From Candidatus Falkowiibacteriota bacterium (GTDB lineage: Bacteria; Patescibacteriota; Patescibacteriia; Patescibacteriales; GWE2-39-37), in the NCBI GenBank assembly GCA_013335665.1, contig JAAXVE010000016.1, forward strand, positions 1 through 11,254: DNA of 11,254 nt. The letters run 5' to 3'. The notes beneath the pieces were generated by a model. The model did no database searches and was not told the origin of the DNA. It was given only the letters and a program-made list of their open reading frames with translations. This document shows, in pieces, positions 3,849 through 11,129 of the stretch; position 1 is the first letter of the stretch; each line of letters begins with the position of its first letter. The position numbers were made by a program, and so were the translations under genes.

Positions 3849-4577
3849 TTATTCCATCTTGGCCAAACGTCGCCTGAATTTAATGAAATTTTTCATAAAA
3901 CGCCGTGTGTCTCGAAAAATTCTTACTTTGCTTTTTCGCTTATCATACCGCTCTTCAGACCAGTCGACCGGCAACTCTTTGATGCGCAGATCAGCCCTTT
4001 GCGCAAAGACAGCCAGCTCAGTATCAAAAAACCAACCCGGGTCAATAATCTGCGGAGCAATTTTTTCAAACGCCTTTTTACTAATAGCCTTGAAGCCACA
4101 CTGCAAATCAGTAAACTTATGACCGAGCATTAGGCGTGAAATCAGGTGGCAGCTCTGTGAAGTCAACTCGCGCACAAAGGAACGCTCGATTTTTGAGCCG
4201 GCCATTAGGCGCGAACCGACAACCAGGTCATATTCATTATTAATAATCGGATTAACTAGTTCCGGAATATCACTAAGAGAAACGGCTAAGTCCAAATCCA
4301 TATATGCTAAAATATCAGCGTTACTTTCGAGCCAGTACCTCTTTAAGGCTCGCCCACGCCCAGGTTCTTCATAGTTTACCACGCAAAATCTTTCCTGATG
4401 TTCTTCTTTAAGGGACTTAGCTATATTCAAGGATTCATCCGAAGAACCATTTATAACCATGACGACTTGCCAATCATAAGGAAGGCTTGCCTGTTCGCAA
4501 TAATTAAGAAGCATCAAGGCGTTGCGCTTAAGCATTTGTTCTTCGTTATATATTGGCAAGCAGAACTCAACTTTCAT
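3849..4577 (-). CDS. GT2 glycosyltransferase, polyprenyl-phosphate glucosyl/mannosyltransferase type
   Basis: 242 residues from the ATG at 4577; a TTG at 4589 is possible but less likely. The order of motifs matches dolichyl-phosphate glucosyltransferase (ALG5/DPM1-like) GT2 enzymes: LPIYNEE (7-13), NGSSD (43-47), PGRGRALKRYW (72-82), metal-binding DLD (94-96), GSR (121-123), DLQCGFK (157-163) and WFFDTEL (182-188). Such enzymes load a sugar from a nucleotide donor onto polyprenyl phosphate at the cytoplasmic face. The usual DDGS at the end of strand 2 reads ING-S here, so an Asp that normally helps hold the nucleotide is absent. No C-terminal membrane anchor is seen; the tail is basic (RRFMKNFIKFRRRLAKME). 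It overlaps the methyltransferase by 11 nt and ends the cassette, where it could supply lipid-linked sugar to the GT-C-like protein. Confidence 0.85.
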   Translation of the reverse strand: MKVEFCLPIYNEEQMLKRNALMLLNYCEQASLPYDWQVVMVINGSSDESLNIAKSLKEEHQERFCVVNYEEPGRGRALKRYWLESNADILAYMDLDLAVSLSDIPELVNPIINNEYDLVVGSRLMAGSKIERSFVRELTSQSCHLISRLMLGHKFTDLQCGFKAISKKAFEKIAPQIIDPGWFFDTELAVFAQRADLRIKELPVDWSEERYDKRKSKVRIFRDTRRFMKNFIKFRRRLAKME

Positions 4578-5307
4578 TTTTTTGTGCAATGCAATAAATA
4601 GTTAATCCAAAGGGTAGCAGTTTGTTTTTAAACAAGGCGACTTCGGCATTCAAAATATTCTTTAACAAAGTGTTGATAGGTCTTGGCAAATTTTGCGCCT
4701 CCGTTCGTGCTAACTCATTTGCATTCGAACCAAAAATTATTTTTTTCACCAACCTCATAAAGACGATCGGCAAAAAAAGCAAAAAATTCCAATAATATGT
4801 CTCAACCTTTGAAAAATTTGCTTTTCCCAGTTTTCTCAATAATTCTGCCCTGCCATACCTGCGAAAATGCCCCATGGCTTTATCGTGAGGGCTGAATATA
4901 AATTGAAAAGCCGGCACAGTAAAAATAAAATAACCGCCCGGTCTTAAGGCGCCATAAATATTTGATAGAACCTTCTCATCGTCTGGCAAATGTTCCAGAA
5001 CATCGAAAGCGCAGATGACATCATAGGACGCTTTAGGTAAATTGTCGCGATCCAGATCGCAAAGCAAGGTGTTGTAACCTCGTGCCGCTGCCAGTTGCAA
5101 GGCTTCTGGATTGTTGTCAGAGCCGACTACTTGTCCGTATCGTGACAACGTTTCCAATTCAGTGCCAGTGCCGCATCCGATATCAAGTATCAACTTATCG
5201 GAAAATTGAACTGATTTAAGCAGCCTGTCAATAAGCCCCAATCTTGAAACATACCAAAAATGGTCAGTCTCTTTTTTTTGCTGGGCAATATAATCTTTAT
5301 AGTCCAT
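4567..5307 (-). CDS. Class I SAM-dependent methyltransferase
   Basis: 246 residues. The Rossmann fold is clear from motif I LDIGCGTG (41-48), the acidic end of strand 2 at GSDNNPEAL (62-70), CDLD (83-86), FDVLEHL (101-107) and LRPGGYFIFTVP (121-132). The strongly conserved HDKAMGHFRRY (141-151) is typical of methyltransferases found next to GT2 enzymes in envelope polysaccharide loci. A hydrophobic patch (about 171-186, YYWNFLLFLPIVF) could touch the membrane. The substrate is unknown; a sugar or lipid-linked intermediate is inferred from context. The ATG lies 2 nt after the stop of the GT-C-like gene (TAACCATGG), and the TGA stop lies inside the GT2 start, so translation is probably coupled. 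TGA here also shows the standard code is in use. Confidence 0.87.
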   Translation of the reverse strand: MDYKDYIAQQKKETDHFWYVSRLGLIDRLLKSVQFSDKLILDIGCGTGTELETLSRYGQVVGSDNNPEALQLAAARGYNTLLCDLDRDNLPKASYDVICAFDVLEHLPDDEKVLSNIYGALRPGGYFIFTVPAFQFIFSPHDKAMGHFRRYGRAELLRKLGKANFSKVETYYWNFLLFLPIVFMRLVKKIIFGSNANELARTEAQNLPRPINTLLKNILNAEVALFKNKLLPFGLTIYCIAQKNES

Positions 5308-5309
5308 GG

Positions 5310-6893
5310 TTATTTTTTACAAAAGGCGATAGCTAGACTATCTTCATGGCAAACACCCCAATTTTTATCAGCCATAAGATGAGGAATAATCTTGCTGCTC
5401 CAGCCTTCCTCCTGTTTTTTTAAGCCAAACAGTAACTGATCCAACCAGGTAACATCTACGGATTTATTTTTCGGTATCAGAATTAAATTAATGCGATGCT
5501 CTTTTAGCTTTTGATCTGTTTGTTTCAAATCAAAAACATTATCCCAAACTTCCAGCAATGATTTAGTGCCATACAGTTGCTGCGGCTGGCGCCCATCGAT
5601 GAACAGCCGCAGTTCCGGCCATGTCCAATCCATATAGCCACCCCAGCCAAAATTATTCAAAATTCGAGTTTGGCTTGGATTAATTTTAGTCTTTAGATCT
5701 GCAACTGCCTCGCAAGGAAACATCTGGCAATAGCTGGAAAATGGCTTAGAGGTAAAATGCGTGGTTTTTATCAAATAAACCGAACTACCAAAAACGATTA
5801 ACAAAATTATTAACTTTGCATATCTATTATTAATAACGTGTCTGAAAACTTCTTGAGTTGAACCAAATTCACGCTTCAATTCAGATACCAACCAAGGCGT
5901 CGCAGCCACAAAAAGAAGAGGAAGATGCCGTCGCGACTTTAAAGACATTATAGTAAAAAGAATTGCCAATGAAAAATACCACCAATTATCCACGTTTCTT
6001 TTTTTTATCAGCTTATACACCCAATACAAGCTGATAAAAATAGCCAAACTCAAAAAAATAAAATAAAAAAGCTTGGCTGGAGCGAAGTAAAATGGCAACC
6101 ACTCTAAAATACGAGTCAGGTAGTATGAGTTGCTGAAAGTTTTCAAAAACTCATACAAACGATAGCCATAAGGATTAATCAAGGTTGCCAGTACGGACAG
6201 GAATAAAAAAAGTGCTAAGGTCATGACCTCTGTTTTGCTATACACCGCTTCAGCTGGCACGTTTTTGCGAAAAAATCCTATTTTTAACGCAGGTCCTCTT
6301 AAAAACTCAAACAATATTTTACCAAAGATGACAACCAGAGCAATCACGAATGTAAAATGCAGGTTAGCCCACACAACAAAGATCGGAAGCAGCCAAAAAA
6401 GTATTTTATAATCACGCTTCTTTTCATATAGGTCCATGATTATCATAACAAGAAGCAGGCCCAGTAGCCCGACTTCCTGCATGCGCACCCCCATACTCCC
6501 CTTGATGGCAAATAACCCCCACAAGGAAACGAATACGAACCAGCCACCATCAGAATCAAGGCCATTAAACCTGTATTTCCACAACAAATAAAGAACAGAC
6601 AATATAATTAAGGCAAAAGAGAAAGATAGCAGCGGGTAGCCAAAGTGCTCATAACCCAAATATACAATGACATTAAACAGCCACTCATGATCAACCCATG
6701 AATTTTGATCATGCGTAAAAGTATATCCATCGACTTGGGGGACGGCACGGTTCTTTAGTATGTCTTGCCCTACACGAAGATGCCAACCGAAATCCGGATC
6801 CAAGTAGCTGAACGAGCTTTTCCAAAGGATGGAAAAAAACAAAAAAAATATAGCTCCCCAGAAAATTTTAGAATATTTTAACTTTGCTAGCAT
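5310..6893 (-). CDS. Polytopic membrane protein, GT-C-like putative glycosyltransferase
   Basis: 527 residues with about nine to eleven hydrophobic helices (roughly 9-27, 86-104, 117-130, 141-154, 164-191, 222-239, 270-293, 303-316, 323-334, 360-375). The first extracytoplasmic loop starts with DPDFGWHLR (32-40) and continues with VPQVDGYTFT and WVDHEWL (66-72). This is the acidic loop and layout of GT-C enzymes, which use polyprenyl-phosphate sugars. LINPYG (238-243), SRRH (320-323) and a soluble C-terminal part with FGWGGY (415-420) and FIDGR (431-435) are hallmarks of an uncharacterised family of bacterial membrane proteins with this layout. The acceptor is unknown. It heads a three-gene cassette and is probably translated from a nearly leaderless transcript. 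GT-C assignment is inferred from topology and motifs. Confidence 0.7.
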   Translation of the reverse strand: MLAKLKYSKIFWGAIFFLFFSILWKSSFSYLDPDFGWHLRVGQDILKNRAVPQVDGYTFTHDQNSWVDHEWLFNVIVYLGYEHFGYPLLSFSFALIILSVLYLLWKYRFNGLDSDGGWFVFVSLWGLFAIKGSMGVRMQEVGLLGLLLVMIIMDLYEKKRDYKILFWLLPIFVVWANLHFTFVIALVVIFGKILFEFLRGPALKIGFFRKNVPAEAVYSKTEVMTLALFLFLSVLATLINPYGYRLYEFLKTFSNSYYLTRILEWLPFYFAPAKLFYFIFLSLAIFISLYWVYKLIKKRNVDNWWYFSLAILFTIMSLKSRRHLPLLFVAATPWLVSELKREFGSTQEVFRHVINNRYAKLIILLIVFGSSVYLIKTTHFTSKPFSSYCQMFPCEAVADLKTKINPSQTRILNNFGWGGYMDWTWPELRLFIDGRQPQQLYGTKSLLEVWDNVFDLKQTDQKLKEHRINLILIPKNKSVDVTWLDQLLFGLKKQEEGWSSKIIPHLMADKNWGVCHEDSLAIAFCKK

Positions 6894-6901
6894 ATAACAA
6901 T

Positions 6902-6910
6902 ATTATAGCA
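6902..6910 (-). promoter_or_regulatory. Extended -10 promoter of the glycosylation cassette, leaderless
   Basis: TGCTATAAT on the minus strand is a perfect extended -10 with no convincing -35. The box ends 8 nt before the ATG at 6893, so transcription would begin 0-3 nt from the start codon and the mRNA would be leaderless or nearly so. Confidence 0.65.
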
Positions 6911-6968
6911 TTAAAACACCCATCCCATAAAACCTTTACCAGAAAGAGCCTATTTAAGCCGAAAACCC

Positions 6969-6997
6969 TTGACTTTATCGCATTTTTATTGTAAATT
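6969..6997 (+). promoter_or_regulatory. Promoter of infB-rbfA
   Basis: TTGACT (6969-6974; 5/6) is separated by exactly 17 bp from TAAATT (6992-6997; 4/6). Transcription would start near 7004, giving a leader of about 38 nt. It is divergent from the glycosylation cassette promoter about 60 bp away. Confidence 0.6.
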
Positions 6998-7007
6998 TAA
7001 AGAAAAT

Positions 7008-7026
7008 TACGGCACATAGGACCGTA
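7008..7026 (+). promoter_or_regulatory. Small hairpin in the infB leader
   Basis: TACGG (7008-7012) pairs with CCGTA (7022-7026) around a 9-nt loop containing AGGA, the only purine-rich motif upstream of infB. It sits 20 nt from the ATG, too far for a normal Shine-Dalgarno. It may be incidental. Confidence 0.25.
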
Positions 7027-7041
7027 TTTATTATTATCTTT

Positions 7042-9009
7042 ATGAATGTAAGTGAGCTAGCTCGAATCTTAAAACTTCCACCTCAAGAGTTGCGTGAAAA
7101 GTTGCCGAAACTCGGTTTTCATATTGGCCAAAAAGCCATCAAGATCGATGACAGACTTGCCTCAAAAATCATCAACCAATGGCCAACCTTAAGCAAAAAA
7201 CTTGCTTCAACGCAATCTTTTCGTGATCGACAAGCAGCTCGCATCGAACAGGTTCCTGCCGTCAAGAAAAAAGTTGAATTGCCCGCCTTCATTACAGTGC
7301 GCGATTTAGCAGCATTGGCTAATCTTCCTGTAAACAAAGTTCTTGGTGAATTAATGAAAAATGGTATTTTTGCCTCTTTAAACGAAAAAATAGACTATGA
7401 GACAGCGGCAATTATAGGAGCAGACCTTGGCTTGGAAATTTCAGCGGCCAACGAAGAGGCCGCACAGACTGAAGAACAAGACAGAAAACTGTCAGATATT
7501 ATAGACAAAGAAGATGCGGTTGACTTAATTGACCGTCCGCCTGTAATCGTGGTCATGGGGCACGTTGATCATGGAAAAACCAAGCTGCTTGATGCTATCC
7601 GTAGTACAAATGTTATCGCAGGAGAGGCTGGCGGCATAACTCAGCACATCGGTGCTTATCAAGTTACCCGGAAGGAAAGAGTATTAACCTTTATCGACAC
7701 CCCGGGACACGAAGCCTTTACTGCAATGCGCAGCCGCGGTGCTAAAATTGCGGACATCGCCATACTTGTAGTAGCTGCTGACGATGGTGTCAAGCCGCAA
7801 ACCATTGAAGCCTTCCGCATTATTGAGGCCGCTAAGATACCATTCATAGTAGCGATCAATAAAATCGATAAGCCTGAGGCCAACCTGGACAAGACAAAGC
7901 AGGAGTTATCCAATCAGTTGAACCTAGTGCCTGAAGATTGGGGCGGCAAAACGGTCTGCGTTCCAATTTCTGCACGTGAAGGTACTGGCATTGAAGAATT
8001 ACTTGATATGTTACTGCTCACAGCTGAAGTTGAATCGGCTACCATCAAGGCCAACCCCAAAGCTTCTGCGACTGGAACAATTATTGACTCGCGCCTCGAC
8101 AAAGGTGAAGGACCAGTGGCAACAGTCCTAATCCAGAACGGTACATTGGTTATTGGTGATCAATTATTATTCAACGGCACCATATACGGAAAAGTCAGGG
8201 CCCTTAAAAATTACAGAGGTGAAAATATAGGCGAAGCGACCCCGTCGACTCCTGTCAAAATAATCGGGCTAAAAGTAGCTCCGGTGGTCGGTGACATCAT
8301 GGAGACTGGCGAAGGTGAAAAAGTCAAATTCCGCAATATAAAATCAGGGCTGACCAAGTCGGGAAGCACAATCGCCAGCCAAGTAGATGACTCAAATGCA
8401 AAGAAAATCAATATAATAATCAAGAGTGACGTTCTTGGTTCAGCAGAAGCAATTGAAGAATCTTTGGAAAAAATCGGCAACAATGAGATAAAAGTTAAGA
8501 TAATCAGCAAGGGCTTAGGTAATATCGCTGAAGGTGATGTCGTTAAAGCGGACGCCAATAAAGCAATGCTAGTGGGATTCAATGTAAAAGCCTCGCCGCA
8601 AGCTGAAGAAATGGCTCGAGGCAAAAACGTGTCTCTGAAGACCTACCGAATAATTTATGACCTCATCAATGACATCAAAGCCCTGATGGTTGAGCAACTT
8701 GAACCAGAAATACGGCGCAACGATCTAGGCAAGCTTTATGTTAAAGCAATTTTCCGCACGGAAAACGACATTCAAATTTTTGGAGGAAAGGTGATTGAAG
8801 GACGGGTAGAAAAAAACAGTTTCATTGAAGTCGAACGAGGAGGACAGCTAGTCGGTCAGGGCAAGCTATTAGAACTTCAATCCGGCAAAGAATCCGTGAA
8901 CATTGTTGAGACTGACGAAGAATGTGGCATGAAATACCAAGGCGACGTGGTTAAAGAGAATGACATTCTAACCTTCTATCGCGAAGATAAGATAGCCAAA
9001 AAACTTTAG
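7042..9009 (+). CDS. infB: Translation initiation factor IF-2
   Basis: 655 residues. IF-2 is the GTPase that places fMet-tRNA on the 30S subunit and promotes 50S joining. Two small IF2_N modules (about 1-48 and 82-132) precede the G domain with G1 GHVDHGKT (173-180), GGITQHIGAY as switch I, G3 DTPGH (219-223), G4 NKID (273-276) and G5 SA in PISAREGTG. Domain II (about 345-435), domain III (about 465-560) and the C-terminal initiator-tRNA domain (about 575-655, with EPEIRRNDLG and GGKVIEGRV) follow. The protein is much shorter than the roughly 890 residues in E. coli because the long N-terminal region is reduced. The ATG has no Shine-Dalgarno. rbfA follows after 6 nt. nusA, often upstream, is absent; infB has its own promoter. 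Confidence 0.98.
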   Translation: MNVSELARILKLPPQELREKLPKLGFHIGQKAIKIDDRLASKIINQWPTLSKKLASTQSFRDRQAARIEQVPAVKKKVELPAFITVRDLAALANLPVNKVLGELMKNGIFASLNEKIDYETAAIIGADLGLEISAANEEAAQTEEQDRKLSDIIDKEDAVDLIDRPPVIVVMGHVDHGKTKLLDAIRSTNVIAGEAGGITQHIGAYQVTRKERVLTFIDTPGHEAFTAMRSRGAKIADIAILVVAADDGVKPQTIEAFRIIEAAKIPFIVAINKIDKPEANLDKTKQELSNQLNLVPEDWGGKTVCVPISAREGTGIEELLDMLLLTAEVESATIKANPKASATGTIIDSRLDKGEGPVATVLIQNGTLVIGDQLLFNGTIYGKVRALKNYRGENIGEATPSTPVKIIGLKVAPVVGDIMETGEGEKVKFRNIKSGLTKSGSTIASQVDDSNAKKINIIIKSDVLGSAEAIEESLEKIGNNEIKVKIISKGLGNIAEGDVVKADANKAMLVGFNVKASPQAEEMARGKNVSLKTYRIIYDLINDIKALMVEQLEPEIRRNDLGKLYVKAIFRTENDIQIFGGKVIEGRVEKNSFIEVERGGQLVGQGKLLELQSGKESVNIVETDEECGMKYQGDVVKENDILTFYREDKIAKKL

Positions 9010-9015
9010 AAAACC

Positions 9016-9360
9016 ATGATAAATCATAAAAACGAACAAATAAACGAATTGCTGCGTTCTGAATTGGCTGTTTTACTTGAATCAGATGTTCATGTCGATG
9101 GCGCACTGATTACAATCTCTTATGTCGACTGCTCCCCTGATTTAAAAAGCGCCAAAATAGCAGTCTCTGTCCTTCCTGAAAAGCTTTTTGGCTCAGCCTT
9201 ATCAGAATTAAAAAAACATAGCAGTAGCTTCAGTTCAACTTTAAGAAAGAAGACCAGGTTGCGGCAGATTCCTAGACTTCATTGGGAGGCAGACCTGACA
9301 GAAGCCAAAGCTGCAGAAATAGATCGATTATTGGACAGTATTAAAAAAGCAGAGCAATAG
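9016..9360 (+). CDS. rbfA: Ribosome-binding factor A
   Basis: 114 residues, the usual size for RbfA, a single KH-like domain protein that binds the 30S subunit and helps 16S rRNA 5'-end maturation. Recognisable blocks are the N-terminal helix with QINELLRSELAVLL, the strand ALITISYVDCSPDLKSAKIAVSVL with the invariant SPDL (40-43), the KKTRLRQIPRLHWEAD block (78-93, family pattern R-x-R-x-x-P-x-L), and the C-terminal helix AAEIDRLLDSI. It starts 6 nt after the infB stop and has no Shine-Dalgarno, so it is probably translated by coupling. The stop codon TAG lies inside the terminator hairpin 9336-9379, so the last codons double as terminator sequence. Confidence 0.93.
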   Translation: MINHKNEQINELLRSELAVLLESDVHVDGALITISYVDCSPDLKSAKIAVSVLPEKLFGSALSELKKHSSSFSSTLRKKTRLRQIPRLHWEADLTEAKAAEIDRLLDSIKKAEQ

Positions 9361-9379
9361 CTCTGTTTTTTTAATACTG
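9336..9379 (+). terminator. Terminator of infB-rbfA, overlapping the rbfA stop codon
   Basis: A 20-bp stem (9336-9355 with 9360-9379, all pairs Watson-Crick except one G-U) closes on the loop AATA (9356-9359). The core GCAGAGC/GCTCTGT is flanked by A6 and T7, so the U run follows the GC-rich part. The left arm is the last coding part of rbfA and the loop holds the start of its TAG stop. Confidence 0.85.
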
Positions 9380-9384
9380 TAGCC

Positions 9385-9413
9385 TTGCCAAGATTGCGAA
9401 GCCGTGATAGATT
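9385..9413 (+). promoter_or_regulatory. Promoter of the DHH phosphoesterase gene
   Basis: TTGCCA (9385-9390; 5/6) is followed after exactly 17 bp by TAGATT (9408-9413; 4/6). Transcription would start near 9420, about 20 nt before the ATG. It lies just after the rbfA terminator, so the gene is a separate transcription unit. Confidence 0.55.
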
Positions 9414-9439
9414 GGATAACTCTCTAATCACATCATGCC

Positions 9440-10426
9440 ATGAACAGTCAACTTGAACACAAAAACATAAAGGGCTTTGAACTTATAAAAAAGTCCAACA
9501 ACATCCTTCTTGTCACGCACCACAACCCTGATGGAGACGGTATCTCTAGCATGTGCGCCATGATGGGCTGGCTTGCCAGCACCGGTAAAATGGTTACTAG
9601 TTATTGCTACGACAAACCACCTGAAATGTTAAGCTACCTGCCGTGCACTAAAAAAATACAATACGGCCCTGCTGAAACAACAGCCTTAAAGAACTTTGAA
9701 CTATTTGACCTGATTATCATCCTAGACTGTGGCAGTATAAGTCGAACCAAAATAAGCCATCTTCTCTTAAACAGGGGATCGAATCAAAAAATAATAGAAA
9801 TAGACCACCACCCCAAAATCGACGACTATGCCGACTTGGAAATCAGAGAGCCAAGCGCAGCCGCAACTGCCGAACTGATATATGCTTTTTTCAAGACCAA
9901 TAAAGTTGACATTGATCGCAATCTCGCAAACGAGCTATTAACAGGAATCATGACGGACACGGCAAATTTCTTCTACCCTTCCACCTCTACCAACACTATC
10001 AATATTGCTGCCGACCTGGTGCTGCGTGGTGGAAGATTGCCTCAAATAACTGAAAATACTTGGCGCAATAAAAGCTTAGATGGCTTGAAACTATGGGGGG
10101 AGATTATGTCAAACCTGCAGATAAACCCTAAATACGATATTGCATTTACAGTTCTTACAAGCACGGCGCGCCAATCAGGGGCCATCAGCAAAGATGAGCT
10201 TGACGGCATCTCCGGCTTTTTAAGCAATTTATATGGGGTCAAGGGTGTATTATTTTTACAAGAAGAGCTTGACGGAAAAATTCGCGGCAACTTACGAACA
10301 AATCATCCAAAGATAGATATTTCCAGATTGGCACGTTTTCTTGGCGGTGGCGGGCATCCTAAGGCCTCTGGATTCTCCATAAAAGGAAAACTATCCTTAA
10401 CTGAAAAAGGCTGGAGAGTTGTTTAA
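9440..10426 (+). CDS. nrnA: DHH/DHHA1 phosphoesterase, NrnA-like oligoribonuclease/pAp phosphatase
   Basis: 328 residues, close to the family size of about 310-330. The DHH domain carries the metal-binding motifs HHNPDGDG (27-34), LDCGS (95-99), DHH (122-124) and MTDTANF (171-177). A linker leads to the DHHA1 domain with RGNLRTN (282-288) and GGGGHPKASG (302-311). NrnA-type enzymes degrade 2-5 nt RNA to mononucleotides and dephosphorylate pAp in the cytoplasm; in many bacteria the gene follows rbfA, as here. All expected metal ligands appear present. The chosen ATG has no Shine-Dalgarno; an out-of-frame ATG lies 5 nt earlier. No terminator is seen after it, so it may share transcripts with clpP. 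A cyclic-dinucleotide or other oligonucleotide specificity cannot be excluded. Confidence 0.88.
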   Translation: MNSQLEHKNIKGFELIKKSNNILLVTHHNPDGDGISSMCAMMGWLASTGKMVTSYCYDKPPEMLSYLPCTKKIQYGPAETTALKNFELFDLIIILDCGSISRTKISHLLLNRGSNQKIIEIDHHPKIDDYADLEIREPSAAATAELIYAFFKTNKVDIDRNLANELLTGIMTDTANFFYPSTSTNTINIAADLVLRGGRLPQITENTWRNKSLDGLKLWGEIMSNLQINPKYDIAFTVLTSTARQSGAISKDELDGISGFLSNLYGVKGVLFLQEELDGKIRGNLRTNHPKIDISRLARFLGGGGHPKASGFSIKGKLSLTEKGWRVV

Positions 10427-10449
10427 TTGCCTACATACACCGATCCTCA

Positions 10450-10478
10450 TTGTAAAAATGAATGATACGGCTTAAAAT
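10450..10478 (+). promoter_or_regulatory. Promoter of clpP
   Basis: TTGTAA (10450-10455; 4/6) is separated by 17 bp from TAAAAT (10473-10478; 5/6). Transcription would start near 10485 and give a leader of about 22 nt without a Shine-Dalgarno. TATAAG at 10481 is an alternative -10 but has a poorer -35. Confidence 0.45.
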
Positions 10479-10506
10479 ACTATAAGCTAACTAATAATAT
10501 AATTTT

Positions 10507-11079
10507 ATGCCACTAATACCTACTGTCATTGAAAAGTCATCTTACGGCGAACGTGCCTATGATATTTACAGCCGCCTACTCGAAGATCGTATAGTTTTTT
10601 TAGGAGAACCTGTTTCTGACCATGTCGCCAATATTGTAATCGCCCAGCTTCTCTTTCTTGACGCCAAAGCGCAAAAGGATATCAAATTCTACATAAACAG
10701 CCCTGGAGGCTCAGTTTCGGCTGGCTTGGCGATTTACGACACCATGCAATATATCAAATCGGACGTGCAAACCATTTGCGTTGGCATGGCAGCCAGTATG
10801 GGGGCGTTCCTGCTAGCATCAGGGGCCAAAGGCAAGCGTTTTGCCCTGCCTAACGCAGAAATCATGATACATCAAGTCATGGGCGGTGGTGAGGGACAAG
10901 CTTCCGACATCAAGATAATGGCAGAACACATACTTAAAACAAAAGACAAGTTGAACAACATATTAGCAACCCATACTGGGCAAAAAATTGCAACTATTGA
11001 AAAGGATACGGATAGAGACAATTTCATGAGCGCAGAAGAAGCTAAAAAGTATGGGCTGATAGACAAAATCATTAAATAA
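10507..11079 (+). CDS. clpP: ATP-dependent Clp protease proteolytic subunit
   Basis: 190 residues. ClpP forms a tetradecameric serine protease barrel that degrades proteins unfolded by ClpX or ClpA/C. The whole family core is present: IVFLGEPV, FYINSPGGSVSAGLAIYDTMQ, GMAASMGAFLL with catalytic Ser97, IMIHQ with His122, and DTDRDNFMSAEEA with Asp171. These numbers equal those of mature E. coli ClpP, so the protein seems to start almost without a propeptide (MPLIPTVIE). The IHQVMGGGEGQASDI handle region is intact, as is the C-terminal KYGLIDKII. The start lacks a Shine-Dalgarno. A strong terminator (11093-11129) follows at once, ending the transcription unit. No Clp ATPase gene is in the window. 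Confidence 0.97.
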   Translation: MPLIPTVIEKSSYGERAYDIYSRLLEDRIVFLGEPVSDHVANIVIAQLLFLDAKAQKDIKFYINSPGGSVSAGLAIYDTMQYIKSDVQTICVGMAASMGAFLLASGAKGKRFALPNAEIMIHQVMGGGEGQASDIKIMAEHILKTKDKLNNILATHTGQKIATIEKDTDRDNFMSAEEAKKYGLIDKIIK

Positions 11080-11092
11080 AATCATTATCATG

Positions 11093-11129
11093 CAAAACCC
11101 GCTATAATATGAGCGGGTTTTGTTTTTTT
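11093..11129 (+). terminator. Intrinsic terminator after clpP
   Basis: CAAAACCCGCT (11093-11103) pairs perfectly with AGCGGGTTTTG (11112-11122) around an 8-nt loop, followed by T7 (11123-11129). It starts 13 nt after the clpP stop codon. Confidence 0.93.

Noticed and set aside
8211..8624. 137-codon open frame antisense to infB
   Set aside because: It lies entirely within a strongly conserved part of infB on the opposite strand and shows no recognisable domain or start signal; a coding shadow.
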